This document shows, piece by piece, positions 50,952 to 59,754 of a stretch of DNA of 64,000 bases. This DNA is from Mesolinea sp040772305 (GTDB lineage: Bacteria > Chloroflexota > Anaerolineae > Anaerolineales > Anaerolineaceae): NCBI GenBank assembly GCA_040772305.1, contig JAXGYK010000001.1, positions 310,001-374,000 on the forward strand, read 5' to 3'. Each line of letters starts with the position of its first letter. Within the stretch, counting starts at the first letter, position 1. A program made the position numbers and the translations under genes. The notes under the pieces are model-generated. The model was not told the DNA's origin, ran no database searches, and worked only from the letters and a program-made list of their open reading frames with translations.

Positions 50952-52679
50952 ATGGAAACCTCAAAAATATCCCCCAGTCCCAAACGTTGGATTGTAAGCC
51001 CGCTGATACCTGCTTCAATTTCCGCGAAACTTCGTGATCATTCTCCCTTTCTGCGCCAATTGCTTTTTAATCGTGGCATCAAGGATCCTTCCAGCGCACA
51101 AGCTTTTGTGGAAGGGCAGGTTTGCAGCGAGACAGATCCTTTTCTGATAAAAGATATGGAGCAGGCAGTCGAGCTTATACATGAAGCCTTACACTCCCAA
51201 AAGAAGATCGTCATCTATGGGGACTACGATGCCGACGGAGTTACTTCCAGTACGCTCTTGTATGAATTCCTCACCCAGATAGGAGCCCCTGCAAGTGTCT
51301 ACATACCTAACCGCTTTGATGAAGGTTATGGCTTAAACAGCGAGGCTATTGAAAGCCTGGCATCTAAAGGGACTCAACTGCTGATAACTGTTGACTGCGG
51401 CATTCGCTCTATTGCAGAGGTAGCATTGGCACGCGAGCTGGGAATGCAGGTAATTTTGAGCGATCATCACCTGCCAGGCAATACCCTGCCGCCAGCAAAC
51501 GCGATTATTAACCCTCGTCAACCTGGTGATTATTACCCCTATAAGGAATTAGCGGGCGTTGGGATTGCCTACAAAATAGTATTAGCATATCTGCAGCGCT
51601 ACCCGCAGCAAGGGATGAGTGCAGCGCACTGGCTGGACCTGGTTGCGATCGGTACCATTGCTGACATTGCACCACTCGACGGAGAAAATCGGGCTTTGGT
51701 AAAACAAGGCTTAGAGATTATCCGCCATACACAAAGACAAGGCCTCTATTCACTTTGTCAGATTGCCGGAATTAAAGTTGAAAATATTGATGCCAACAAT
51801 ATTGGTTTTGGGATCGCTCCGCGTTTAAATGCTGCCGGACGCCTAGATGATGCTATGGCAGCCTTCGAGTTGCTAACGAATACAGATCTGATAACGGCTG
51901 GGACGCTTGCCCAAGAGCTGGATGCACAAAACTCCCAGCGAAAAGACATGACCCTTGAGATTCAAAACATGGCTATTCAAGCAGCTCAAACAGACAAAGA
52001 TGTCCATCTTATTTTTGCCGCCTCGCCAGACTTTAATGAAGGCGTCGTGGGCTTGGCAGCATCCAGAGTTGTTGACACCATGTATAGGCCTACAATCATT
52101 GGCTACGATGATGGCTTCACAGTAAAAGCCTCATGCCGGTCGATCCCGGAATTTGACATTACCCGTGCGTTGGACCGTTGTTCTGAGCTCCTGGAACGAT
52201 ATGGCGGCCACTCCATGGCAGCTGGTTTTACGGTAAAAAACACGAAGTTACCGCAACTGTTAGAGCGCTTGAAAAAAATCGCTGCGGAAGAGCTGGGAGA
52301 ATTAGATTTGGTACCAGAACTGGTAATCGATTATGAAGTTTCGCTCGAACGCTTAAGGCCCGAACATATCCCGGGCATATTAGAAGATGTGGCTGCACTG
52401 GAACCCACTGGCAGAGGGAATCCCAGCGCGCTCTTTAGCACCAAGGGTGTGAAAGTAAAACATGCACGCACTGTTGGAGATGGACAGCAGCACCTTAAAC
52501 TTGTTTTGCAAGCAGGCAACCGGGATTTTGACGCCATCGGTTTTAGACAGGGCTATTGGCTTGAAGTATTACCAGACTGGATTGATATAGCCTTTACTTT
52601 TGAAACCAATACCTATCAGGGCCGTACAACACTTCAATTGAATATCAAGGATCTGAAAGCAAGCGAACAAACCAGCTAG
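50952..52679 (+). CDS. recJ: Single-stranded-DNA-specific 5'-3' exonuclease RecJ
   Basis: A 575-residue DHH-family exonuclease, like E. coli RecJ (577). Metal motifs are IVIYGDYDADGVTSSTLLYE, LLITVDCGIRSIAEVA and ILSDHHLPG; DHHA1 has RYGGHSMAAGFTV, and an OB fold closes the protein. It degrades single-stranded DNA in recombination and mismatch repair. No ribosome site stronger than AGGGG is visible. It converges with plsC so tightly that both stop codons share the palindrome CTAG (52676-52679). Confidence 0.95.
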   Translation: METSKISPSPKRWIVSPLIPASISAKLRDHSPFLRQLLFNRGIKDPSSAQAFVEGQVCSETDPFLIKDMEQAVELIHEALHSQKKIVIYGDYDADGVTSSTLLYEFLTQIGAPASVYIPNRFDEGYGLNSEAIESLASKGTQLLITVDCGIRSIAEVALARELGMQVILSDHHLPGNTLPPANAIINPRQPGDYYPYKELAGVGIAYKIVLAYLQRYPQQGMSAAHWLDLVAIGTIADIAPLDGENRALVKQGLEIIRHTQRQGLYSLCQIAGIKVENIDANNIGFGIAPRLNAAGRLDDAMAAFELLTNTDLITAGTLAQELDAQNSQRKDMTLEIQNMAIQAAQTDKDVHLIFAASPDFNEGVVGLAASRVVDTMYRPTIIGYDDGFTVKASCRSIPEFDITRALDRCSELLERYGGHSMAAGFTVKNTKLPQLLERLKKIAAEELGELDLVPELVIDYEVSLERLRPEHIPGILEDVAALEPTGRGNPSALFSTKGVKVKHARTVGDGQQHLKLVLQAGNRDFDAIGFRQGYWLEVLPDWIDIAFTFETNTYQGRTTLQLNIKDLKASEQTS

Positions 52680-53776
52680 GGCAGCAATTTAAACAGACGC
52701 TGTTCGCGCTGTGAATGCCCATCCTGAAAGCCTAAGTTAAGCTGGGCACGTAAGGTGACCGCTTGCTCATTGGCACGCATCTTTTCCAGACTTGCGGCCA
52801 GCTTGTGGATAAACTCTTTGATTGCCAAGCCAGATTCTATTCCGTAACGGTAATTGAAAAAAGCCGGGTTTATATCAAGGTATTTGCTGATTGCCTCTAG
52901 GGCAGCTATGTATGCCGAAATACTGCCATCCTGAGCATTAGATTGATAGAGCGCTTCAATCGGCAGACGTAAATTTTTGTAGAAAGAGTCCAAAATAACA
53001 TCCGATAAAAGCATGCGAGCCAAAGTCTGAGCTCCAAGGCTCCCTGGTTCAACTCCTTCAGGTAACGGTTCCAAGTCTAAGCTGTAAGTAAAACTTACTG
53101 GTTGGCTGGCTATTTCTTCTTCCGTGAGCAAACTTTGGATGTTCTCAAGAACCAGGTTCGAGAAACACTGCATCGATTCTTTGATCTCGCTGGTATCTTT
53201 ACCAGGCTTGGGGGCAGGAATCGGTTTTCCAAGTTTCATGGTAATCTGCGGTCGTTTTAAACTTAAAGCGCGTGAAAGTGATTTGTGCATTCCGCTAAGC
53301 CCAATGGGAACCACTGGCGCACCGGAACGTATTGCAAGAAGCGCAACCCCGGTATGAGCATGTTGTTCCGTTTTTTCCCAAGTACCTCCTTCGGGGAAAA
53401 TAGCCAACACACCCTCTTGAGCTAAAACATCCAGGCTGGCCTTCAAAGCATTACGGTCAATATTTCCCCGATTGACCGGAATAAAATCATAAAGCCTTGT
53501 AATGCTGCTGATACCAGCTTCGAACGGTAAATCTCCGGCACCGAGAAACTCAACCTGGCGACGTGGAAAAACAGCTAAAAGCACTGCTTCGACATAACTA
53601 ACATGATTGGCGGCAAGAATTACCGGCCCGGTTTCAGGGATATTCTCCAACCCATAAACCTTAGTTCGTGTAAGAAGCTTGACAAGGACACGTCCCAGAA
53701 CACGTAAGAGAAAACGTGTGAGCCTGCGGCGGGGGTATGAAACAGCGAACTCTTTTTTTGATTTCATGGCTTCCAT
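52676..53776 (-). CDS. 1-acyl-glycerol-3-phosphate acyltransferase (PlsC-like) with extended C-terminus
   Basis: A 366-residue protein. Residues 1-215 hold the PlsC acyltransferase domain: motif I ANHVSYVEAVLLAVF, then IPVNRGN, motif III FPEGGTWEK and motif IV PVVPIGLSGMHKSL. Motif I reads H-x4-E, where the family has H-x4-D, a conservative change at the catalytic acid. The remaining 150 residues form an unrecognised helical region. It esterifies lysophosphatidate in phospholipid synthesis, before CdsA. It starts 15 bp after the tRNA-Glu gene on the same strand, so the two may share a transcript; in-frame ATGs at 53776 and 53767 are both possible. Confidence 0.85.
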   Translation of the reverse strand: MEAMKSKKEFAVSYPRRRLTRFLLRVLGRVLVKLLTRTKVYGLENIPETGPVILAANHVSYVEAVLLAVFPRRQVEFLGAGDLPFEAGISSITRLYDFIPVNRGNIDRNALKASLDVLAQEGVLAIFPEGGTWEKTEQHAHTGVALLAIRSGAPVVPIGLSGMHKSLSRALSLKRPQITMKLGKPIPAPKPGKDTSEIKESMQCFSNLVLENIQSLLTEEEIASQPVSFTYSLDLEPLPEGVEPGSLGAQTLARMLLSDVILDSFYKNLRLPIEALYQSNAQDGSISAYIAALEAISKYLDINPAFFNYRYGIESGLAIKEFIHKLAASLEKMRANEQAVTLRAQLNLGFQDGHSQREQRLFKLLP

Positions 53777-53790
53777 GGGTTAAAGAAAAG

Positions 53791-53863
53791 TGCCCCCACG
53801 GGAATTCGAATCCCGGTTTTGGCCTTGAGAGGGCCACGTCCTAGGCCGCTAGACGATGGGGGC
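53791..53863 (-). tRNA. tRNA-Glu (anticodon CTC)
   Basis: A 73-nt cloverleaf on the minus strand. The 7-bp acceptor stem is GCCCCCA/TGGGGGC, with A as discriminator. The D arm contains TCTAGCGGCCTAGGA. The anticodon arm is GGCC-CT-CTC-AA-GGCC, and the T arm GGGATTCGAATTCCC. The anticodon CTC reads GAG, giving Glu. CCA is not encoded. It precedes plsC. Confidence 0.94.
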
Positions 53864-54324
53864 ATTGAGAGGCTGAATAATATCATATCTTTTCCAAAAG
53901 AGTCAACGGAACGGACGAGGGAAGATGTGAGGGAAGAACGACGGAAACTGACGGCGTTTACCCTTACCTTCATCGGCCTGTTAATAACTATAGCTGCACA
54001 TCATAAAAGTATCATTTGTATACTGGAAGGTTCAATTGCTTACGGTACAATGGTTTAATAGTCTTGGAATCTGGAGTTGAGGTGTGGGTAACGCCGGATT
54101 ATTTACAAGCTTTTTTAGTGGCTTTTTATAGAGTTCTAATAACCCTTTGTTTTAGCACCCTATAGGAAATATACCCGGCAGCTATATTTGCTCTGGCAGT
54201 TATCCACTTATTACGAGAGAGAACTTGGGACTAATTAAGGAAGGATAGGGAGCAAAATGTCCAATTCGACCCAATTGGCGCACTTAACACCTATAATCAC
54301 ACTATATTGAAGGAGGTTTATATA
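53864..54324. other. Intergenic, no gene recognised
   Basis: About 460 bases between tRNA-Glu and the aldo/keto reductase gene. Near the 3' end a TATAAT at about 54291 and an AAGGAGG ribosome site are the likely promoter and leader of the downstream gene. The rest shows no coding signal. Confidence 0.45.
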
Positions 54325-55311
54325 ATGAACTATCGACATCTGGGTAAACATGGATTAAAGATTTCGGAGCTCTCACTTGGTTCCTGGGTAACGTACAAAA
54401 ACCAGGTTGATGTAGAAAAGTCCAAAGAACTGATCAAAGCAGCTTTTGATCTGGGCGTCAACTTTTTTGACAACGCCGAAGGATATATGGCCGGCGGTGC
54501 AGAAACAATCATGGGTCAGGCATTCCAAGAACTGGGCCTGCCTCGGGAACAGTACCTGATTTCGACCAAGGTTTTTAATGGCGGGAAAACACCTAACGAA
54601 CAAGGCCTCTCACGCAAACATATCATCGAAGGTGTAAATCGTTCATTAAAACGCTATGGCACCGAGTATTTTGACCTGGTTTATGCCCATTTGCAAGACA
54701 AAGAATGCCCCATTGAAGAAACCGTATGGTCCTTCAATCAATTGATCAAGCAAGGCAAGGCGCTCTATTGGGGAACAAGCAATTGGTCTGCTGTGGACAT
54801 TATGAAGGCTGAACTCTTTGCCCGCAGCGAAGGCCTTTTAGGCCCCAGCATGGAACAAACAGAATATTCCATTTTGAAGCGCTACCGCTTTGAAAAAGAA
54901 TTCGATATTCTCTACCAAGTACTGGGTATGGGAACGACCACTTACAGTCCCTTGGCATCAGGTGTACTTTCCGGAAAATATAACCAAGGTAAAGTACCTG
55001 AAGGCAGCCGGGCTACTGTTCCTGCGTATCAGTGGATGCGCGACACAGTTCTGGATCAGGCCAAGATCAAAGTAGCAGAAAAACTGGCACCGATTGCAGC
55101 GGATTTGGGTGTAACCATGGCGCAGATGAGCCTGGCATGGCTCTTGAAAAACCCCAACGTAAGCAGTGTGATCACGGGAGCCAGCCGTGTAGAACAACTG
55201 CAAGAGAACATGAAGGCCATCGATGTTGTGCCCATGTTAACGGATGAAGTGATGGAACGGATCGACGAAACCTTAGTTGGATACGACGAAGGTAAGCCAG
55301 CATACACTTAG
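54325..55311 (+). CDS. Aldo/keto reductase (Kv-beta-like, AKR6-type)
   Basis: A 328-residue TIM-barrel oxidoreductase. The catalytic tetrad is visible: FFDNAEGY (Asp and Tyr), LISTKVF (Lys) and LVYAHLQD (His). NADPH-binding elements SPLASGVLSGKY and ITGASRVEQLQENM are present. The pattern YRHLGKHGLKISELSLGSW and the length match bacterial homologues of the potassium-channel beta subunit. The ATG at 54325 has AAGGAGG 7-8 nt upstream; the open frame reaches 54307. A terminator follows, so it is monocistronic. Substrate unknown. Confidence 0.93.
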   Translation: MNYRHLGKHGLKISELSLGSWVTYKNQVDVEKSKELIKAAFDLGVNFFDNAEGYMAGGAETIMGQAFQELGLPREQYLISTKVFNGGKTPNEQGLSRKHIIEGVNRSLKRYGTEYFDLVYAHLQDKECPIEETVWSFNQLIKQGKALYWGTSNWSAVDIMKAELFARSEGLLGPSMEQTEYSILKRYRFEKEFDILYQVLGMGTTTYSPLASGVLSGKYNQGKVPEGSRATVPAYQWMRDTVLDQAKIKVAEKLAPIAADLGVTMAQMSLAWLLKNPNVSSVITGASRVEQLQENMKAIDVVPMLTDEVMERIDETLVGYDEGKPAYT

Positions 55312-55334
55312 CCTTCTAAGGAACTTGATTATTT

Positions 55335-55370
55335 ACAGCCTCCACAACTTTGGTGGAGGCTGTAGTTTAT
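55335..55370 (+). terminator. Rho-independent terminator of the aldo/keto reductase
   Basis: ACAGCCTCCAC, 7-nt loop, GTGGAGGCTGT, then AGTTTAT. The 11-bp stem is perfect but the T tract is short. Confidence 0.72.
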
Positions 55371-55863
55371 ATGCCATACAACAGCGTACATTATTAATAG
55401 TTTGACGATAACTATTCCTCGAAGAACAATCTGTTAGCTATGTACAAGATGTCAAGTCTCTCGTACGAGACCAGATTGTTTACCCTTAGAACTTCTCCCT
55501 AAATACCCCTGAACTGATCCATACGGACAAGTTCTTCTGTACAAGATAAAAAACATGAAGATTGGAAACTCAGAATGTGTTTTCAGGATCTGTAGCTCGT
55601 TTCTTTTGAACGCAAACAGCTGCTTTTTATTGGAATTCCATAAAAGCATCTTCAAACAATACAGATATCCTTGTTTCTCTGCTGGTCATTCTTTTTTTCT
55701 CTTTGTATACCAATTAATTCCTGTCTTACTCTTAAATTAAGCCTTGCTAAGAAGTACAGGCACCCAAGATAATGAGCAATTTTTACGAGTTTGCGATATT
55801 TTGGCTCCTTGGTGCATTAACCCTATAGAAAGCCTGTTCAAGTCCAAACATGAAAGGATAGAA
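55371..55863. other. Intergenic, AT-rich, no gene recognised
   Basis: About 490 AT-rich bases before the first RsgI-like gene. An open frame entering that gene from 55744 lacks a ribosome site and its first 40 residues show no signal peptide, so I treat it as leader. No RNA gene recognised. Confidence 0.45.
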
Positions 55864-56610
55864 ATGAAAACGAATAAAGTTGCTTTGTATCTTGGGGTTA
55901 TAGTGCTTCTGAGTGCTATTTTCTTTGGTGTCAACCACTTCACCCGCCCGGTAGGTTACCTCTCCATTGATGTAAACCCAAGCATCGAGATGACCTTCAA
56001 CCGAATGAATAAAGTAGTGGAGTTAAAAGGCCTCAACCCGGAAGGTGAGGCGATTCTTGCAAAGCTGAGCGTCAACCGCGGTGACGTGGATGACCTGGTA
56101 GAAGCAATTGTTACTGAACTGGTAGAGTCGAATTACCTGGCAGATACTGACGCCAAGCTGCTTCTCAGTACTGATGACAGTCAGAACTCCCGCCAACTGC
56201 TTACCCGCCTAAATTACGAGGTGGTCTACTGGCTGCGCGAGCATGCTGAGGAAAAAGATATCCTCTCACAAATTGTAAGCATGGATATGAAAGACGAAAT
56301 CAAAGCAGAAGAAAACGGACTTTCTTTGGGCAGGTACCTGCTCATCAAACAAATCTTCGGCAACCTGGATGATGAGCAAATGGAACTGGTCAAGAGCATG
56401 AAAGTGGACGAATTACTCACTTTTGCCCAGGAAAATAAGATCCCATTGCGTTATCTGATCCAAGGTTGGGATAGCGACTATGACGACCTGGATGACGATG
56501 ACGACATCGATGACGATCATGATGATGTGGACGACGATGACAACGATGACGACGATCATGATGATATGGACGATGATTTCGATGACGATGATGACGACGA
56601 CGATGACTAA
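55864..56610 (+). CDS. RsgI-like membrane protein with poly-aspartate tail, no cytoplasmic domain
   Basis: A 248-residue protein. One membrane helix starts almost at once (about 6-23). The extracytoplasmic part begins with GYLSIDVNPSIEMTFNRMNK and KGLNPEGEAILAKL, which match the middle domain of RsgI-type anti-sigma factors, including the Asn-Pro pair where RsgI is known to cleave itself. A helical stretch follows, then a tail of about 45 residues that is nearly all Asp with a few His, Met, Val and Ile. Only five residues precede the helix, so there is no sigma-binding domain. ATG 55864 has AAAGGATAG upstream. It lies about 100 bp before the sigma gene. Confidence 0.72.
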   Translation: MKTNKVALYLGVIVLLSAIFFGVNHFTRPVGYLSIDVNPSIEMTFNRMNKVVELKGLNPEGEAILAKLSVNRGDVDDLVEAIVTELVESNYLADTDAKLLLSTDDSQNSRQLLTRLNYEVVYWLREHAEEKDILSQIVSMDMKDEIKAEENGLSLGRYLLIKQIFGNLDDEQMELVKSMKVDELLTFAQENKIPLRYLIQGWDSDYDDLDDDDDIDDDHDDVDDDDNDDDDHDDMDDDFDDDDDDDDD

Positions 56611-56655
56611 GATCGAATAGAAAACTATGCAATAATCAAAAGTTCATGCATAATG

Positions 56656-56690
56656 GTAAGCAGGCTGGAATTCTTTCTTAGCCTGCTTAC
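56656..56690 (+). other. Perfect 11-bp hairpin between the RsgI-like gene and the sigma gene
   Basis: GTAAGCAGGCT (56656-56666) pairs with AGCCTGCTTAC (56680-56690), 13-nt loop. No T tract follows on either strand, so it is a poor terminator. It may be an RNA stability or attenuation element ahead of the sigma gene. Confidence 0.5.
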
Positions 56691-56712
56691 TCACAAAAGA
56701 AAAAAGTCCAGA

Positions 56713-57297
56713 ATGCTTCTTTTCACAACGATCTTTGACCCCAAACAAAAGCCGCGCAAGCGATTACCGGAGTTGGAAGAAGATTTAATCCACAAAATTG
56801 GCCAGAACGACCACGTAGCCTTTAAGATTTTTTACGAAACGATCAACGAAACGCTTTATGCCTACTTGCTCTCGCTCACCCAAAACCACCAAGATGCTGA
56901 AGACTTGCTTCAAGAAACCTATTTGCGGGTTAGAGCATCAGCCCACCATTACCAGGCCCGCGGTAAGCCATTGGCCTGGGTATTCACAATTGCACGCAAT
57001 TTGGCCCATATGCACCATCGCAAAGGCAAGTCTGTTCAGGACCTGCCTGAGGAATATTTGGAAACCGGAACAAATGAAACATCTATGGATGCCCACGACC
57101 GAATTATTCTTCAAGCTCTTTTGGACGAGCTTGAAGAAGGTCAGCGCTCTATCATCCTCCTGCATGCGGTTTCGGGTTTTAAGTTGGTTGAAATCGCCAG
57201 GCATCTGGAACTGCCCATTTCGACCGTACTCTCCAGGTACAACCGCGGCGTACGCAAGTTGCGCCATCATTTGGAATTGAAAGGGGTCTTGTCATGA
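56713..57297 (+). CDS. ECF-type RNA polymerase sigma factor (pair 3)
   Basis: A protein of about 194 residues. Region 2 has AFKIFYETINETLYAYLLSL, QDAEDLLQETYLRVRASAHH and PLAWVFTIARNLAHMHHRKG; region 4 has LEEGQRSIILLHAVSGFKLV, then EIARHLELPISTVLSRYNRG. I place the start at 56713, after the hairpin; an in-frame ATG at 56653 would begin just before that hairpin. Neither has a strong ribosome site. The stop overlaps the next ATG (ATGA). The pairing with RsgI-like proteins recalls SigI-RsgI, but the sigma itself looks like an ordinary ECF factor, not SigI. Confidence 0.85.
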   Translation: MLLFTTIFDPKQKPRKRLPELEEDLIHKIGQNDHVAFKIFYETINETLYAYLLSLTQNHQDAEDLLQETYLRVRASAHHYQARGKPLAWVFTIARNLAHMHHRKGKSVQDLPEEYLETGTNETSMDAHDRIILQALLDELEEGQRSIILLHAVSGFKLVEIARHLELPISTVLSRYNRGVRKLRHHLELKGVLS

Positions 57298-58199
57298 ACA
57301 AGAACCAGGCCATCAAAAATGCATTGCACAGGGCTGTGATAAGCCAGGTGCCCAATGTTTATGACCGCGTTGCGCATCAGCCCGTTCAAAAGAGTATTGA
57401 GCCCTTTGTAGCCGTAACTGCTAAGCCTCGTCCAAGGCCTGTTTGGTCGATGGCTACTGCATTTATAAGCCTGAGTATATTCTTGTTTGGGGCCTGGTTT
57501 ATGCTTTTACGGGTCGACAGTACCATCGATTTGGATGTGAACCCTAGCATTGAAATCCAAATCAACCGCCTGGAAAGGGTAATCAGTTTGCATCCTATGA
57601 ACACAGACGCAATCCCTATCGTTAGCGGAATCGGTTATCGAAACCTGCGTTTGGATCAGGTAGTCAACGCCTTGATGGGTTCAATGTACTCTCATGGTTA
57701 TTTGGAAAGTCCTGAGAGTGCAATTCTGATAACGGTGGATAACAAGAACAGCCAAAGAGCAGCGGAACTGGAGCTTAGTTTGACGATCGAAATTGACCAA
57801 ATTACTCAATTGGGGAGCGATAAAATATTTTCGCAGATAATTGATTCTAATCCCGCATTAGCTCAAATGGCTGAGCAGATTGGGGTTTCCCGCGGGAAGA
57901 TGCAGTTAATCCTCGAAGCCCAGTTGTTACACCCTCAAATTAGTATCCAAGAGTTTAGCCAGATGCCCGTTGCAGAACTTTATCGTCTAGCACACAGTCT
58001 TGAGAACCCGGATTTACCTGCAGAGGAATCTACTCCCGCTCCCATTCAGCCCAGTCTGCCACAAGACCCAGCTCAAAGCAGATCTGGCCCAAAGCCCGGC
58101 AAAGTCCAAGAACCTGTTTGGACCCTCCCTTGGGATGATGATCTGGATGACGATGACGACTTTGATGACGATTTCGACGATGACTATGATGATGACTAA
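57294..58199 (+). CDS. RsgI-like anti-sigma factor with cytoplasmic domain and poly-aspartate tail
   Basis: A 301-residue protein coupled to the sigma gene by an ATGA overlap, as expected of the cognate anti-sigma factor. About 50 cytoplasmic residues (NKNQAIKNALHRAVISQVPN) precede a membrane helix (about 53-72). The outside part opens STIDLDVNPSIEIQINRLER, again the RsgI middle-domain pattern with Asn-Pro, and continues like the paralogue at 55864. A Pro-rich linker (about 240-275) leads to a tail of about 20 residues, mostly Asp. Acidic tails of this kind could bind calcium or other cations, which is inference. Confidence 0.75.
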   Translation: MNKNQAIKNALHRAVISQVPNVYDRVAHQPVQKSIEPFVAVTAKPRPRPVWSMATAFISLSIFLFGAWFMLLRVDSTIDLDVNPSIEIQINRLERVISLHPMNTDAIPIVSGIGYRNLRLDQVVNALMGSMYSHGYLESPESAILITVDNKNSQRAAELELSLTIEIDQITQLGSDKIFSQIIDSNPALAQMAEQIGVSRGKMQLILEAQLLHPQISIQEFSQMPVAELYRLAHSLENPDLPAEESTPAPIQPSLPQDPAQSRSGPKPGKVQEPVWTLPWDDDLDDDDDFDDDFDDDYDDD

Positions 58200-58304
58200 T
58201 CTCTGAGACTATGGATTAGTTTATTTCTGATAATACTGCAGCCAGACTTCGTAAACTTAGCTGAAAGCTACACCGCCAAGGCTTGGCCTGGTTGCTCCTC
58301 CTTG

Positions 58305-59654
58305 CTATTCCGAATCGGCTTCAGTTTCAGAAGCTGAAGAATAAGCACCCCAAAATTGCTCCAGACGCTCCTTGATCGCTTTTTCCTCGCCTTCTTCCGA
58401 AGGTTCGTAAAAACGACGGCCTAGTAAATTATCCGGCAGATATTGCTGTTTTATCCAATGCCCTGGATAGTTATGGGGGTATTGGTAGTCCTTTCCGTGC
58501 CCCAAACCTTTGCCATCCCGTGAAGGATCCATGAGGTGTAAGGGAACCGGGCCTGCTCCATTGGCTTCTATCTCATCGCTCACCTTCGCAAATGCCCCTA
58601 CCGAATTGCTTTTTGGTGCCGTTGCCAGATATAAGGTAGCATGTGCAATGGGATAAATCCCCTCCGGCATCCCAATGTACTCAAAATTTTGGGCAGCGGC
58701 ATTAGCTACCACGATCCCCATGGGGTCGGCCAGACCGATATCTTCCGAAGCCAGGATGATCAGGCGGCGCAAAATAAAACGTGGATCTTCGCCGGCCCGC
58801 AGCATTTTCATCATCCAATACAAGGCTGCATCCGGGTCCGAACCACGCACACTCTTGATAAAAGCCGAAATTGTATCGTAATGCTGGTCGTCATTCTTAT
58901 CGTAAAGTACTGCCCGTTTCTGGATCGACTCCTGCGCCACTGCCAAATCGAGGTGGATGCTGCCATCCTTTTCAGGTGTGGTTTCAACCGCCAGTTCCAG
59001 AGCGTTCAGGGCGTTGCGTGCATCCCCGCCGCTCATTCGAGCCAGGTGGCGCAGGGCATCTGCATCCGCCCGCAGCTTCCGCAGGCCAAAACCTGCTACC
59101 GGATCCTTAATTGCACGCTCCAGCAGAACCAAAATATCCGCTTCCTGCAGAGGCTTAAGTTCAAATATACGCGAGCGGCTCACCAATGCCTTAATCACAT
59201 CAAAGTACGGGTTTTGCGTAGTAGCACCAATCAGTGTAACAAGCCCGCTTTCAACATGCGGCAGCAATGCATCCTGCTGCGCTTTGTTCCAGCGATGGAC
59301 CTCATCGACAAAAAGAATTGTGCGTTGGCGATACAGACTGCGCCTTTCTCTGGCCCTGGATATCACCTCACGCAGATCAGCCACACCAGCCAATACAGCA
59401 CTCAAACTCTCAAAGTGGGCCTGAGTAGTACCTGCGATCACACGGGCGAGGGTGGTCTTTCCTGTACCGGGGGGACCGTAAAGAATAATCGAAGAGAAGA
59501 GCCTGTCCGCCATAATAGCCCGGCGCAGAAGCGAACCAGGGCCGATGATATGCTGCTGCCCTACAATCTCGTCCAGGCTCTGGGGCCGCATTCGAGCTGC
59601 CAATGGAGCTTCACGATTTAGTTGGTCTTGCATAGAGTAATCAAAAAGGTCCAT
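58305..59654 (-). CDS. rarA: Replication-associated recombination protein A (RarA/MgsA)
   Basis: A 449-residue clamp-loader-like AAA+ ATPase. It has PLAARMRPQSLDEIVGQQHI, Walker A ILYGPPGTGKTTLARVIAGT, Walker B ILFVDEVHRWNKAQQDALLP, sensor 1 TLIGATTQNPYF, and the tetramerisation domain with YDTISAFIKSVRGSDPDAAL and YQYPHNYPGHW. It acts at stalled forks. I use the ATG at 59654 because a TAAAAT box lies 7 nt upstream and homology starts there; the frame runs back to 59678. It converges with the poly-Asp anti-sigma gene. Confidence 0.95.
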   Translation of the reverse strand: MDLFDYSMQDQLNREAPLAARMRPQSLDEIVGQQHIIGPGSLLRRAIMADRLFSSIILYGPPGTGKTTLARVIAGTTQAHFESLSAVLAGVADLREVISRARERRSLYRQRTILFVDEVHRWNKAQQDALLPHVESGLVTLIGATTQNPYFDVIKALVSRSRIFELKPLQEADILVLLERAIKDPVAGFGLRKLRADADALRHLARMSGGDARNALNALELAVETTPEKDGSIHLDLAVAQESIQKRAVLYDKNDDQHYDTISAFIKSVRGSDPDAALYWMMKMLRAGEDPRFILRRLIILASEDIGLADPMGIVVANAAAQNFEYIGMPEGIYPIAHATLYLATAPKSNSVGAFAKVSDEIEANGAGPVPLHLMDPSRDGKGLGHGKDYQYPHNYPGHWIKQQYLPDNLLGRRFYEPSEEGEEKAIKERLEQFWGAYSSASETEADSE

Positions 59655-59661
59655 TTTTTCG

Positions 59662-59667
59662 ATTTTA
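59662..59667 (-). promoter_or_regulatory. -10 box (TAAAAT) 7 nt from the rarA start
   Basis: On the minus strand TAAAAT, CGAAAAA, then ATG at 59654. No Shine-Dalgarno. It fits the short-leader pattern. Confidence 0.4.
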
Positions 59668-59697
59668 CCATAGACCACATGTTCTAATTGGTGATAT

Positions 59698-59748
59698 TTT
59701 AAAAGAACCTGACAAAGCCTTAGCTGGGGTTAATCCCAGGCAGGTTCT
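59698..59748 (-). terminator. Probable terminator of the M55 peptidase gene
   Basis: On the minus strand AGAACCTG (59748-59741) pairs with CAGGTTCT (59711-59704), with an inner CTGGG/CCCAG stem, followed by TTTTAAAA. It lies 7 bp after the stop. Confidence 0.6.
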
Positions 59749-59754
59749 GAGCAC

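Noticed and set aside
56470..56600. GAT/GAC repeats as a non-coding microsatellite
   Set aside because: They stay in frame with a gene that has a good start and a membrane segment, and a second gene in the locus ends the same way.
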